Assembly: GCF_900129265.1 (NCBI RefSeq)
Contig: NZ_FQVG01000002.1
Span: forward strand, 54,769 to 118,768
Length of the DNA stretch: 64,000 nucleotides
Source: Caloramator proteoclasticus DSM 10124
GTDB lineage: Bacteria > Bacillota > Clostridia > Clostridiales > Caloramatoraceae
Reading direction: 5' to 3'
Shown here: piece by piece, positions 16,268 to 25,406 of the stretch
Layout: each line of letters starts with the position of its first letter
Numbering within the stretch: the first letter of the stretch is position 1
Translations under genes and position numbers: made by a program
The notes under the pieces: model-generated
The model's database searches: none
What the model was told of the DNA's origin: nothing
What the model saw: only the letters and a program-made list of their open reading frames with translations

Positions 16268-18157
16268 CTACATTATTCTTTTAAACTTCTTTTCTAAGTC
16301 TATATATTCGAATTTTATCATTGTTGGCCTTCCATGTGGGCAAGTAAATGGGTTTTGGCATTTACTAAGTTCTTTAATTAGATTTAATATTTCTTGATAA
16401 TTTAATTTATCTCCTGCTTTAATTGCGTTTTTACAAGCCATAGTATATATAATTTTTTCTATTGCATTTGTATTTAACTCTATTCCATTATTAATATTTA
16501 AAAGTATTTCTTCTATAAGTTGCTTATAATTTTTAATTTTTATATTATTAGGAACTGTTCTTAAGGATATTGTAGTTCCACCAAAATCTTCGAAGTCAAA
16601 TCCTAATCTATTTAATAATGATGTATTATCGAATATTTTTTCTTTATCACTCGGTGAAAATTCAAGTATAATAGGTGATAATAGTATTTGTTTATTTAAA
16701 TTACCACAATTATATTCATTTAAATACTTTTCAAATAGAATTCTTTCATGTGCTGCATGCTGATCAATTAAATAAAAACCTTCAGATGCTTCTGCGATAA
16801 TGTAAGTAAAATGCAATTGCCCAACAACAGTTAACAATGGGAAGGATGTATTAGTTTTTATAGAATGCTGATGATTATTATCTACATCTATTTTGGTGTC
16901 AGTTTTTATGTTAGTTGAAATAACACTTTGTTTTTCATCTATATTAGACTCTTCTTTTGATGAATCTAATTCATCTATATCAAAATTAATCTTTTTGAAC
17001 TTATCTATTTTTTCTATATTAAAAGATGTCTGGACATTATAATTATTATCAATATTTTCTCTAAATATACTATTTTTTTCATTTAAGCTATTTTTATAAT
17101 TATTATCTAATGAAAACTGAAATTTACTATTTAATATATTATCTTCAATTTTATAGGAAGGAATAAAGTCTTTTTTTAGCAGGGATTCCTTTATACAAGA
17201 GTATACTTCTTTAAATATTTTTTGCTCATCAGAAAACTTTATTTCTGCTTTAGTAGGATGAACATTAACATCAATAAGTTCCGGATTAATAAAGATATTA
17301 AGAACAAATAAAGGAAATTTATTTATTGATAACATAGACTTGTAGGCATTCTCAACTGCAGCGGTAATGGTCTTATTTCTAACGTGTCTTCCATTTACGA
17401 ATATAGACTGATAGTTTCTATTACTTTTTTCAAGTTTACTATTACCTATAAAACCTTTTAAAGTTATTGTTTCTTTAGTTGAATTAACTTCAATTAAATT
17501 ATCAAATACATTTTTACCCCAAATTATATAAATAACATTTTTTAAGCTTCCATCCCCAGTTGTAATAAATACGTTTTTTTTATTGGCTATATATTTAAAA
17601 GATATTTGAGGATGAGATAAAGCCAAATTTTGCATTATTTCTGTTATATATGCTTGTTCTCTGGATGGAGATTTTAAAAATTTTAATCGTGCTGGAACAT
17701 TATAAAAAATATCTTTTATTGTAATTGTTGTACCATCAGTGCTGCCACAATATTCCTTCAATACAATTTTACCGTTTTCTAAGTAAGCCTTTATACCAAA
17801 ATCAGATATATTTGTTTTAGTAATTAATTCTACTTTAGATACAGCTGCAATACTTGCAAGAGCTTCTCCTCTAAAACCAAGAGAAGTTATTTTAAATAAA
17901 TCGTGTTCATCTTTAATTTTACTTGTAGCATGCCTCATAAATGCTTTTTCTATATCGTCTTCTTTTATTCCTTTACCGTTATCAGATACACGAATGAGGG
18001 ATATACCGCCATTTTCTATCTCTACAATTATTTCAGAAGCTCCAGCATCTATAGAATTTTCGATTAACTCTTTAACGATAGATGCAGGTCTTTCAATTAC
18101 TTCTCCAGCAGCAATTTTATTAATTAAATCATTGCTTAATATATTTATATCACCCAT
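16268..18157 (-). CDS. mutL: DNA mismatch repair protein MutL
   Basis: A 629-residue GHKL ATPase and latent endonuclease of mismatch repair. The N-terminal lobe has NKIAAGEVIERP, ELIENSIDAGA, DNGKGI and TSLGFRGEALASI. A low-complexity Asn/Ser/Lys linker spans about residues 340-430. The C-terminal dimerisation domain carries the endonuclease motif DQHAAHERILFE and CPHGRP, as expected for a species without MutH. GGAG about 9 bases upstream marks the ATG, 4 bases after the mutS stop, so they are co-translated. Confidence 0.97.
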   Translation of the reverse strand: MGDINILSNDLINKIAAGEVIERPASIVKELIENSIDAGASEIIVEIENGGISLIRVSDNGKGIKEDDIEKAFMRHATSKIKDEHDLFKITSLGFRGEALASIAAVSKVELITKTNISDFGIKAYLENGKIVLKEYCGSTDGTTITIKDIFYNVPARLKFLKSPSREQAYITEIMQNLALSHPQISFKYIANKKNVFITTGDGSLKNVIYIIWGKNVFDNLIEVNSTKETITLKGFIGNSKLEKSNRNYQSIFVNGRHVRNKTITAAVENAYKSMLSINKFPLFVLNIFINPELIDVNVHPTKAEIKFSDEQKIFKEVYSCIKESLLKKDFIPSYKIEDNILNSKFQFSLDNNYKNSLNEKNSIFRENIDNNYNVQTSFNIEKIDKFKKINFDIDELDSSKEESNIDEKQSVISTNIKTDTKIDVDNNHQHSIKTNTSFPLLTVVGQLHFTYIIAEASEGFYLIDQHAAHERILFEKYLNEYNCGNLNKQILLSPIILEFSPSDKEKIFDNTSLLNRLGFDFEDFGGTTISLRTVPNNIKIKNYKQLIEEILLNINNGIELNTNAIEKIIYTMACKNAIKAGDKLNYQEILNLIKELSKCQNPFTCPHGRPTMIKFEYIDLEKKFKRIM

Positions 18158-18161
18158 TTAA

Positions 18162-20780
18162 TCAGCTCCTAATTTTTTTTACTCTATTAACTAAATCGTA
18201 AATATAATTAAATGCTTGCATAGGAGTCATATTTAATATATCTAATTCTTTGATTTCGTTTATAATTTCATTTTCTTTATAATTAAATAGCGTTAACTCC
18301 ACTTTTTCTGCCGCAATTTCTTTTTCATTTTCTTTTATTTTATTATTATAATTAAGCTTATCATTTAAAATATTTTTTGAAATGTGAATTTCCTTAGAAT
18401 TTTCTAATTCTGATAATATTTCCTTAGCTTTTTGGATTACTTCATCAGGTAGGCCTGCAAGTTTGGCAACTTCTATTCCATAACTTTGATCTACTTTACC
18501 GCGTTTGATTTTGTGTAGAAATATAACCTTATTATCAAATTCTTTAACTTCAATTGAATAGTTTTTAATACAACTATATTTATCTTCAAGTTCAGTTAAT
18601 TCGTGGTAGTGGGTTGCAAAAAGAGTTTTTGCTTTAATTTTATTTGCAATATATTCAACAACAGACCAAGCAATGCTTAATCCATCAAATGTACTAGTTC
18701 CTCTACCCACTTCATCTAAAATTAGCAAACTATTTGAGGTTGCATTTTTCAAAATATATGATACTTCACTCATTTCTACCATAAATGTACTTTTACCAGA
18801 AGATATATCATCAGAAGCTCCAATACGAGTAAATATCTTATCTACAATTGGTAAATTTGCACTTTTAGCTGGAACATAACAACCTATCTGTGCCATGAGG
18901 CTTATAATAGCTACTTGTCTCATAAAAGTAGATTTACCTGCCATATTAGGTCCAGTGATTATTAAAATCATATTATTACTTTTATCAATAAAACAATCAT
19001 TTGGTACAAAAGGTTCATTTATCATTTTTTCTATAACGGGATGCCTTGCTTCCTTTAAAGATATAATACCATCATTATTTAGAGATGGTTTGGTATAATT
19101 GTTTTCTATTGAAACTTTTGCGAAGGATTGAATAGTATCTAATATAGCCAATTGTTTAGCAACTTTTTGAATTCTACTTGATTGATTAGAAATTTTGTTT
19201 CTAATATCTACAAAAAGTTCATATTCTAATTTAAGGAGGTTATCCTCAGCGTTTAAAATTGTATTTTCTATTTCTTTTAACTCTGGAGTAATAAACCTTT
19301 CTGCGTTTGCTAAAGTTTGTTTTCTTATATATCTATCTTCTGGTATATTAGATAGATTTGCCTTAGTTACCTCTATATAATATCCAAAAACTTTATTATA
19401 TCCTACCTTTAATGATTTTATTCCAGTCGCTTCTTTTTCTTTTTGCTCCAAACTTGCTATCCAATTTTTACCTTCTGTTGATGCTAATCTATATTTATCA
19501 ACTTCTTGATTATAACCTTTTTTAATTATATTGCCTTCTTTTATACTAATTGGTGGGTTATCATCTATTGATATATCAATTAAGTTATAGATATCTTCTA
19601 ATATATCAAAATCAGTATATATACCTTTAAGTAAGTTTGACTTAAAACTTTGAAGAGTTATTTTAATATTAGGTAATTCAGATATTGAATTTTTTAAAGA
19701 AACAAGATCGCGTGCGTTGGCAGAACCATAAACTATTTTTGAAACAAGTCGTTCTATATCATATATCTTTTTTAAGGATTCTCTTAAATTATCTAAATGG
19801 TATATATTATTAATTAGTTCTTCAACGGCATCAATTCTATTTTTTATTTCTGTGATGTCAGTAAGTGGTGCTTCAATCCATCTTCTTAAATTTCGAGCTC
19901 CCATTGAAGTTTGAGTTTTATCTAATATCCAAAATAGTGATCCTTTTTTAGTTTTATTAATAATTGTTTCAGTTAGCTCAAGATTTCTTCGAGTGCTGCT
20001 ATCTAATAACATATAATTATTTATTTGATATTTTATAATGTCATTTATATTACCTAACATCGACTTTTGAGTATTTTTTAGATATTCAAATAGTGTTAAA
20101 CTACTGCCTAACTCTAATTCATTTAAAATACTTATTTTTTCACCAAAATGGTTTTTAAATTCTGTGAAATTTTGGCTTTCATCAACTAATTCTATCAGTG
20201 AATTAAATTTTTCTTTTATAGAATTTATTAAGATATCATTATTTTTTACATCTATTATTAATATTTCTGATGGCTTATATTTAAATAACTCATCAATAAT
20301 TATATAGATATTATTATTTTCCATAGAAGTAACTAAAAAATCACCTGTTGAAACATCACATATAGATATGCTAAAACCTGTATTAATCCTTTTAATACAG
20401 GATATATAGTTATTTTTATCATCCTCTAACAAATTTCCTTCAAGTAAAGTTCCAGGAGTAACTATTTTTACGATTTCTCTTCTAACAATGCCCTTTGCTT
20501 CATTAGGATCTTCTACTTGTTCACATATTGCCACTTTATATCCTTTTTCTATTAGTTTTGATATATAGGTTTCAGCAGAATGATAGGGAACACCACACAT
20601 TGGTGCTCTTTCTTCTAATCCACAATCACGACCTGTCAAAGTAAGTTCTAATTCCTGAGATACAATTTTTGCATCTTCAAAAAACATTTCATAAAAATCA
20701 CCTAAACGAAAAAATAATATGCAATCTTGGCAGGATTGTTTTATTTCTAAGTATTGTTGCATCATTGGAGTTAATCCCAA
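18162..20780 (-). CDS. mutS: DNA mismatch repair protein MutS
   Basis: An 872-residue mismatch sensor. GDFYEMF near the N-terminus holds the Phe-x-Glu mismatch wedge. The C-terminal ABC-type ATPase shows Walker A GPNMAGKSTFMRQ, the DDISSGKSTFM signature region and Walker B ILDEVGRGTSTFDG. TTG at 20780 is preferred: AAGGAGG lies 8 bases upstream and the resulting start (M)GLTPMMQQYLEIK matches the usual MutS N-terminus, whereas the ATG at 20816 would add 12 unrelated residues spanning the ribosome site. It is 50 bases downstream of miaB. Confidence 0.97.
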   Translation of the reverse strand: MGLTPMMQQYLEIKQSCQDCILFFRLGDFYEMFFEDAKIVSQELELTLTGRDCGLEERAPMCGVPYHSAETYISKLIEKGYKVAICEQVEDPNEAKGIVRREIVKIVTPGTLLEGNLLEDDKNNYISCIKRINTGFSISICDVSTGDFLVTSMENNNIYIIIDELFKYKPSEILIIDVKNNDILINSIKEKFNSLIELVDESQNFTEFKNHFGEKISILNELELGSSLTLFEYLKNTQKSMLGNINDIIKYQINNYMLLDSSTRRNLELTETIINKTKKGSLFWILDKTQTSMGARNLRRWIEAPLTDITEIKNRIDAVEELINNIYHLDNLRESLKKIYDIERLVSKIVYGSANARDLVSLKNSISELPNIKITLQSFKSNLLKGIYTDFDILEDIYNLIDISIDDNPPISIKEGNIIKKGYNQEVDKYRLASTEGKNWIASLEQKEKEATGIKSLKVGYNKVFGYYIEVTKANLSNIPEDRYIRKQTLANAERFITPELKEIENTILNAEDNLLKLEYELFVDIRNKISNQSSRIQKVAKQLAILDTIQSFAKVSIENNYTKPSLNNDGIISLKEARHPVIEKMINEPFVPNDCFIDKSNNMILIITGPNMAGKSTFMRQVAIISLMAQIGCYVPAKSANLPIVDKIFTRIGASDDISSGKSTFMVEMSEVSYILKNATSNSLLILDEVGRGTSTFDGLSIAWSVVEYIANKIKAKTLFATHYHELTELEDKYSCIKNYSIEVKEFDNKVIFLHKIKRGKVDQSYGIEVAKLAGLPDEVIQKAKEILSELENSKEIHISKNILNDKLNYNNKIKENEKEIAAEKVELTLFNYKENEIINEIKELDILNMTPMQAFNYIYDLVNRVKKIRS

Positions 20781-20830
20781 AATACATACCTCCTTAAAAA
20801 AATGGCATATAGCCATAGACTAATATGCCG

Positions 20831-22165
20831 TTATCTTATTAATTCAACGAATTCACCTATCAAAATAAAATTCCTTGGTTCAGTGATTTTAACGTTAACA
20901 AGCTTACCAATTAAGTTTTTATCATTAGAATCAAAGTGAACTAACTTTCCTGTTCTTGTTCTTCCAGTAAGTTTAGATTCATCAGTTTTGCTTACTTCTT
21001 CTACTAATACTTCAACTATTTTATCTTTATACGAAGCATTTTTTTCTTCGATTATTTTATTTACTACTTCAATTAACCTATTAAATCTATCATGTTTTAT
21101 ATCTTCAGGTATTTGATCATCATATTCTGCAGCAGGTGTACCTTTTCTAATAGAGTATATAAATGTAAAGGCTGAATCGTATTGAACTTTTTTGACTAAG
21201 TCAAGTGTTTCTTGAAAATCTTCTTCTGTTTCACCAGGGAAACCAACTATTATATCGGTAGTTATAGCTACATTAGGTATATGTTTTTTTATTGAATTAA
21301 CCAATTCTAAATATTGTTCTTTTGTATATTTTCTATTCATTTTATTTAATATTCTTGTACTACCAGATTGTACAGGTAAATGTATATGTTCGCAAAGTTT
21401 ATCACATTCTTTAATTGCAAGTATTACATCTTCTGTTAAATCCTTAGGATGAGATGTAGTAAAACGTACTCTTTCTATTCCATCTATTTCGTTTACCATT
21501 CTTAATAATTTTGCAAAACTCATATTATCAAGATCTTTTCCATATGAATTAACATTTTGTCCAAGTAAAGTTATTTCTTTATATCCCTTAGATGCTAAAT
21601 CCTTTATTTCATTAATAATGGCTTCAGGTTTTCTACTTCTTTCTCTTCCTCTCGTATAAGGAACTATACAATAAGTACAAAAATTGTTGCATCCGTGCAT
21701 TATTGTTACAAAGGCCTTTATATCGCTTTTCCTTTCAACTGGTATACCTTCTATTATTTCTCCTTCTTGATCCCATACTTCTATGATATTTGTATTTCCT
21801 TGCTTAACATTATTGATTAATTCAGGTAGTCTATGTATATTGTGAGTTCCAAATATAATGTCAACATATGGGTATTTCTTTTTAATTTCATCTGGTACAC
21901 CCTTTTGTTGCATCATACAACCACCTATACATATTATTAAGTCTGGATTTTTAGACTTTAAAGCTTTTAAATGACCTATATTACCGTATACTTTAAGCTC
22001 AGCATTTTCTCTTACTGCACACGTATTAAAAATAATTATATCTGCATCCTCACGATTTTCGGCTTCAATATATCCAATTTCTTTAAGCATACCAGCTATT
22101 TTTTCGGAATCTTCTTCATTCATTTGGCAGCCCCAAGTTTCTATAAGATATTTTTTATTATTCAT
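20831..22165 (-). CDS. miaB: tRNA-2-methylthio-N6-dimethylallyladenosine synthase
   Basis: Radical-SAM methylthiotransferase, acting after MiaA on tRNA A37. The 444-residue protein has an N-terminal MTTase domain ([33 protein letters not shown] supply the auxiliary cluster cysteines), the radical-SAM motif [20 protein letters not shown] and a C-terminal TRAM domain. ATG 22165 is 9 bases after GGAAGG; a TTG at 22174 is less likely. It heads the mutS-mutL-miaA-hfq group, so the first and later steps of the same tRNA modification share one unit. Confidence 0.96.
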   Translation of the reverse strand: MNNKKYLIETWGCQMNEEDSEKIAGMLKEIGYIEAENREDADIIIFNTCAVRENAELKVYGNIGHLKALKSKNPDLIICIGGCMMQQKGVPDEIKKKYPYVDIIFGTHNIHRLPELINNVKQGNTNIIEVWDQEGEIIEGIPVERKSDIKAFVTIMHGCNNFCTYCIVPYTRGRERSRKPEAIINEIKDLASKGYKEITLLGQNVNSYGKDLDNMSFAKLLRMVNEIDGIERVRFTTSHPKDLTEDVILAIKECDKLCEHIHLPVQSGSTRILNKMNRKYTKEQYLELVNSIKKHIPNVAITTDIIVGFPGETEEDFQETLDLVKKVQYDSAFTFIYSIRKGTPAAEYDDQIPEDIKHDRFNRLIEVVNKIIEEKNASYKDKIVEVLVEEVSKTDESKLTGRTRTGKLVHFDSNDKNLIGKLVNVKITEPRNFILIGEFVELIR

Positions 22166-22210
22166 ATGTATCAACCTTCCTTATTAGATATTGATATTTT
22201 GCAAATATAT

Positions 22211-22216
22211 ATTATA
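22211..22216 (-). promoter_or_regulatory. Possible -10 of the miaB-mutSL-miaA-hfq unit
   Basis: On the minus strand TATAAT lies about 46 bases before miaB. The -35 region is T-rich without a clear TTGACA, so confidence is limited. Confidence 0.35.
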
Positions 22217-22311
22217 CTACAAAATTCGATAAAAAAACATATAAACATAAATAAATTTATTTAAAATAAATTGAATAAAATATTGGAATAATAATAAAGA
22301 GAGGTGATAGT

Positions 22312-22467
22312 ATGTATAATGCCAAAGATAGGGATAATGAGGCTTTAAAAGGGAAGGTTTCTTATACTTTAGAAGACAGGAAATATTTTAAACACGAAAC
22401 TATACATAATGATGGTGTTGGGTTCTATGCAAATGTTCATAACAAAATACAAAAAAATTTTAAGTAA
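22312..22467 (+). CDS. Orphan 51-residue protein
   Basis: A short ORF with a strong ribosome site (GAGAGGTGAT) 4 to 5 bases before the ATG. The product, starting MYNAKDRDNEALKGKVSY and ending VHNKIQKNFK, is hydrophilic and basic, with no membrane helix or cysteine. Its amino acid make-up is protein-like rather than the Ile/Phe/Lys noise of non-coding AT-rich DNA. It lies alone on the plus strand between miaB and the GNAT gene and is followed by a strong hairpin. Family and function are not recognised. Confidence 0.65.
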   Translation: MYNAKDRDNEALKGKVSYTLEDRKYFKHETIHNDGVGFYANVHNKIQKNFK

Positions 22468-22507
22468 TTTTTGATTTGTATTACGAAATAATCATATATG
22501 GATAGTG

Positions 22508-22560
22508 AACACTAAAAAGCATATAGAGATTTGTAATCACCCTATATGCTTTTTAGTGTT
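22508..22560. terminator. Bidirectional terminator, 19-bp stem
   Basis: Positions 22508-22526 and 22542-22560 are perfect inverted repeats with a 15-base loop. The right arm contains the end of the GNAT gene. It separates the convergent 51-codon ORF and GNAT gene. Confidence 0.8.
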
Positions 22561-23360
22561 ATTGTATTATAAATTTCATAAAATCCTATTTTTTTATATA
22601 AATTTATTGCTGGAATATTATAATTATCCACATTTAATCGTAATATCTTAATTTCGTTTTTTTTCTTAATATCATTCAAAATATAATTTAGAAATATATT
22701 ACCATAACCTTTACCTCTATATTCATCTATTATTCCAAAGTTAACTAAATAGTAGAAGCGTTTATCTTTTATGATTTGTCCATATCCAATTGGTATATTA
22801 TTATCAAATAAAACATAACAATAATCTTTTAAGAAATATCTACTATTTAGTTCTTTATATATATAATTTTTATCAATTGGTCTTCTTTTTTTATCATTCG
22901 AATTAAAAATTGAATTTTGTATGTCAATTCTTAAATCTATATTTTTACTTATATCAATAGTTGAGATTTTTATATCGTTGGGGATACAGATGGAGTTAAA
23001 GTTTAAAAAATTATTTAATTCTAATTCCATTGTTTTAAAGTTTTTTTGCATAATGTATTTATTAGAATTATCTAATTTAATGTTGCTATTTATATATTTT
23101 ATCTCAAAATTTAATTTTTTATTATTATAATGATTAATTAAGATATTTATTATTTCATTAATAGAGACTGATGAATCTTTAATGAAAATGTAAACTCTAC
23201 TGTTTTTATTAATACCTCTTATTCCTTCATCCATAACAAAATACGAAGTATTGAAAAATAAATTTGCTATAGATAGCTCAAATATATTCTTAAAATTATA
23301 AAAGTTTATAAATTCATTATTAGCTAACAATCTAAATAAATTAAATGATCTTATTACCAT
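22542..23360 (-). CDS. GNAT-family N-acetyltransferase
   Basis: A 272-residue protein whose C-terminal half (about 150-272) is a GNAT acetyl-CoA binding fold: IPIGYGQIIKD (beta strands 3-4), IDEYRGKGYGNIFLNYIL with the pyrophosphate-binding R/Q-x-x-G-x-G/A pattern, and LNVDNYNIPAINLYKKIGFYE at the end. The N-terminal half is Asn/Ile-rich and without a recognisable domain. It follows the RacA-like gene by 8 bases, with GGTGACAAA before its ATG. The substrate is unknown. Confidence 0.82.
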   Translation of the reverse strand: MVIRSFNLFRLLANNEFINFYNFKNIFELSIANLFFNTSYFVMDEGIRGINKNSRVYIFIKDSSVSINEIINILINHYNNKKLNFEIKYINSNIKLDNSNKYIMQKNFKTMELELNNFLNFNSICIPNDIKISTIDISKNIDLRIDIQNSIFNSNDKKRRPIDKNYIYKELNSRYFLKDYCYVLFDNNIPIGYGQIIKDKRFYYLVNFGIIDEYRGKGYGNIFLNYILNDIKKKNEIKILRLNVDNYNIPAINLYKKIGFYEIYNTITLKSI

Positions 23361-23368
23361 TTTGTCAC

Positions 23369-23890
23369 CTATTTTCTAAATAATTTGCTTAATATTCCTT
23401 TTTTTGTTTGTTTTTCGTATTTTAATTTTTCTTTAAGTTCTATGATTTCATAACACTTTTGCTTTAATTCCATTTTCAATTTCATATTCTCACTGATCAA
23501 TATGTCGCGTTCTTTACTAAATACATTTTTATCAATTTCTTCTAACTTTTGATTAATAGCATTTAATTTTTCTTCTATTAATTTTATTTTATCTTGATCA
23601 TTTTCATCAATATCATTATCATTAAAAGCAACTACTGCATCAAGGGAAGTTATAGCAGTTTCTTGGTTCATAAGTATTTTTTTTATTTGTCCATTAGTCA
23701 GTCCTTTTTCTTGTAAATTTTTTATTTGTAATAATATATTCAAATCATTTGGAGAAAATATTCTTCTACCCTTAGTATCCCTTTGAATATTTAATTCGAA
23801 TTCTTTTTCATAATAACGTATAACTGAGTCTTTATACCCAGTTAATTGACATACCTCTTTAAATGTATAATAGTTCTTTTTTTCTTCCAT
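23369..23890 (-). CDS. RacA-like MerR-type HTH protein with coiled coil
   Basis: A 173-residue protein. Residues 6-75 are a MerR-like winged helix (YTFKEVCQLTGYKDSVIRYY, then RRIFSPNDLNILLQIKNL and a helix rich in Leu). Residues about 100-165 are coiled coil (IEEKLNAINQKLEEIDKNV and more), with a basic tail SKLFRK and no effector domain. This plan is that of RacA, the chromosome-anchoring protein of sporulating Bacillus. A perfect sigma-H promoter lies upstream, and B. subtilis racA is a sigma-H gene. An ordinary MerR regulator is the alternative. AGAGGTGG marks the start. Confidence 0.65.
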   Translation of the reverse strand: MEEKKNYYTFKEVCQLTGYKDSVIRYYEKEFELNIQRDTKGRRIFSPNDLNILLQIKNLQEKGLTNGQIKKILMNQETAITSLDAVVAFNDNDIDENDQDKIKLIEEKLNAINQKLEEIDKNVFSKERDILISENMKLKMELKQKCYEIIELKEKLKYEKQTKKGILSKLFRK

Positions 23891-23908
23891 AATACCACCT
23901 CTATTATT

Positions 23909-23937
23909 TTATTCTTCACTGTTTATTTATTTCCTTT
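23909..23937 (-). promoter_or_regulatory. Sigma-H promoter of the RacA-like gene
   Basis: On the minus strand AAAGGAAAT (23929-23937), 11 bases, then GAAGAATAA (23909-23917). Every defined position matches RNAGGAWWW-N11-RNNGAATWW. It lies 18 bases before the start codon. Confidence 0.8.
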
Positions 23938-23974
23938 TAAGTATTTATACAAAAATTATTTCAATTTGCGACAA

Positions 23975-24017
23975 CAAAAAAATATCCAAATAGACATTTA
24001 ATCTATTTAGATATTTT
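23975..24017 (-). terminator. Intrinsic terminator of the CotS-like gene
   Basis: On the minus strand AAATATCTAAATAG and CTATTTGGATATTT form a 14-bp stem with one mismatch, followed by a run of eight T residues. Confidence 0.8.
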
Positions 24018-25050
24018 TATTGATATAATACTTATCAAACTCATTAATGAAATTTAATATGGACAAATTATTAGTAATTATTTTTTTTAATCTTCTTATA
24101 TAATAAGATTCTTCAAGATTTTTTTTCTTATCATACTTTTTATTTCCTAATTTCCAGAACTTATGAGGGTAAATGATTATTGATAGTAATAACTTATAAT
24201 CAATATTATTACCATAGCATTTACAATACTTATCAATTAATAATTTTGCTTTGTCAAATTGCCAATTATAAGACTTTCTGAACATCATTCTTTGAATAAA
24301 TTTACCTAAATCATATTCAACTGTTTCATATATTATTTTATCAAAATCAATAAGATATAAAGTATTATCTGACTTTATAATATTTTGATAATAAAAGCTG
24401 TTATGACATATAACTTTGTTTTTAATTGCATTTTTATTTAAATTACGATAGTTTGAATTAAGTAGATATATTAAAGATTTTTCTGCCAGTGCCATTTGAG
24501 TATCGAATGTTTCAATATATAGTATATCAAAATAAGACATAATTTTTTTACTCATAATTAAGTTTTTATATCTTATAATATCATCCTTCTTTTTAATATA
24601 CTCTTTAATTAATTTGGCTTCTTCATATGGTAATTGTTTAGAATTAAATCCTAATGCTTTCCTATGAAATTCACATAATAGTTCAATTGAATTTAATGCA
24701 TTTTCTATTTCATCTATTTTACATTCATTTCCTTCAATCCAATTAGTCAAATAATAATATTTATGTTTATTGACATTAAAATAAAATTGGTTTTGATTAT
24801 CTTTAATTAATAAAGGACAATTTAAAAATCCCTTCTCTTTTAAATACAATAAAAAAGATGAAAGCCACTTAAATCTACTAAAGTTATGATTTACTTCTTT
24901 CAAGCAAAAAATATTGTTCCTATCTGATATTAATTTATAAACAGACCTTTTCTTTTCAAGTTCTTTAATTTCAATACCATATTTGTTTTTTATAGTATTG
25001 ATTATTTTATTTAAATCTATAGTTTTTAAATCCATAGTCTTCAAATCCAT
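24007..25050 (-). CDS. CotS-family spore coat kinase-like protein (possible pseudokinase)
   Basis: A 347-residue member of the aminoglycoside-phosphotransferase/CotS fold. Lys51 (FCLKEV) could be the ATP-binding lysine. The Brenner-motif position reads ICHNSFYYQN (His216-Asn217-Ser218, Asn223), where family kinases have Asp as catalytic base, so activity is doubtful. The metal-binding LIDFDK (Asp235) is kept. WIEGNEC near residue 104 is also family-like. CotS proteins sit in the spore coat. The N-terminus is a threefold 5-residue repeat (MDLKT, MDLKT, IDLNK), so the start could be either ATG; GGGG before 25050 favours the first. Confidence 0.75.
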   Translation of the reverse strand: MDLKTMDLKTIDLNKIINTIKNKYGIEIKELEKKRSVYKLISDRNNIFCLKEVNHNFSRFKWLSSFLLYLKEKGFLNCPLLIKDNQNQFYFNVNKHKYYYLTNWIEGNECKIDEIENALNSIELLCEFHRKALGFNSKQLPYEEAKLIKEYIKKKDDIIRYKNLIMSKKIMSYFDILYIETFDTQMALAEKSLIYLLNSNYRNLNKNAIKNKVICHNSFYYQNIIKSDNTLYLIDFDKIIYETVEYDLGKFIQRMMFRKSYNWQFDKAKLLIDKYCKCYGNNIDYKLLLSIIIYPHKFWKLGNKKYDKKKNLEESYYIRRLKKIITNNLSILNFINEFDKYYINKNI

Positions 25051-25130
25051 AAATACCCCTTTTTGTTTAGTTATATATTAAATTATATTCATTTGACAAA
25101 CAATTTTATAATAAAATATTTAAAAAATGC

Positions 25131-25159
25131 TTGACATTATAATATGAATTTTTTATAAT
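25131..25159 (+). promoter_or_regulatory. Consensus sigma-A promoter of tRNA-Met
   Basis: TTGACA (25131-25136), 17 bases, TATAAT (25154-25159): perfect hexamers and spacing, ending 13 bases before the tRNA. Confidence 0.93.
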
Positions 25160-25172
25160 TAAAATAGATTTT

Positions 25173-25249
25173 GGGCCTTTAGCTCAGCTGGCTAGAGCAA
25201 CCGGCTCATAACCGGTCGGTCCGGGGTTCGAGTCCCTGAAGGCCCACCA
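25173..25249 (+). tRNA. tRNA-Met (CAT), elongator type
   Basis: A full cloverleaf: acceptor GGGCCTT / AAGGCCC, D arm AGCTCAGCTGGCTAGAGC, anticodon arm ACCGG-CTCATAA-CCGGT with CAT at 25207-25209, T arm with GGTTCGAGTCC and encoded CCA. The paired first base and lack of three G-C pairs in the anticodon stem exclude the initiator tRNA. A CAT tRNA modified to read isoleucine AUA is the alternative; the body resembles clostridial elongator tRNA-Met. Confidence 0.95.
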
Positions 25250-25280
25250 TAGGAGAGCAGTAAGCTCTCTTTTTTTATTT
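25250..25280 (+). terminator. Intrinsic terminator of tRNA-Met
   Basis: GAGAGC / GCTCTC stem with a 5-base AGTAA loop and a following T7 run, directly after the CCA end. Confidence 0.93.
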
Positions 25281-25381
25281 GCACTAATATACTATATAGT
25301 CAAAGTGAAATAAAATAATCGTCATAGAGTATTAATTATAAAAGCTACTATTTATGTAAATTACTGTGATTCACTTATTAA

Positions 25382-25406
25382 AAGAGCTCTAAAATTTAGA
25401 GCTCTA
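25382..25406 (-). terminator. Hairpin at the end of the M20 gene
   Basis: AGAGCTCTAAA and TTTAGAGCTCT pair around the stop codon. The T tract on the minus strand is weak (TTAATAAG). Confidence 0.6.

Noticed and set aside
25281..25395. Small gene or regulatory RNA between tRNA-Met and the M20 gene
   Set aside because: No frame with a ribosome site and only a short GTGAATCAC palindrome; nothing supportable.
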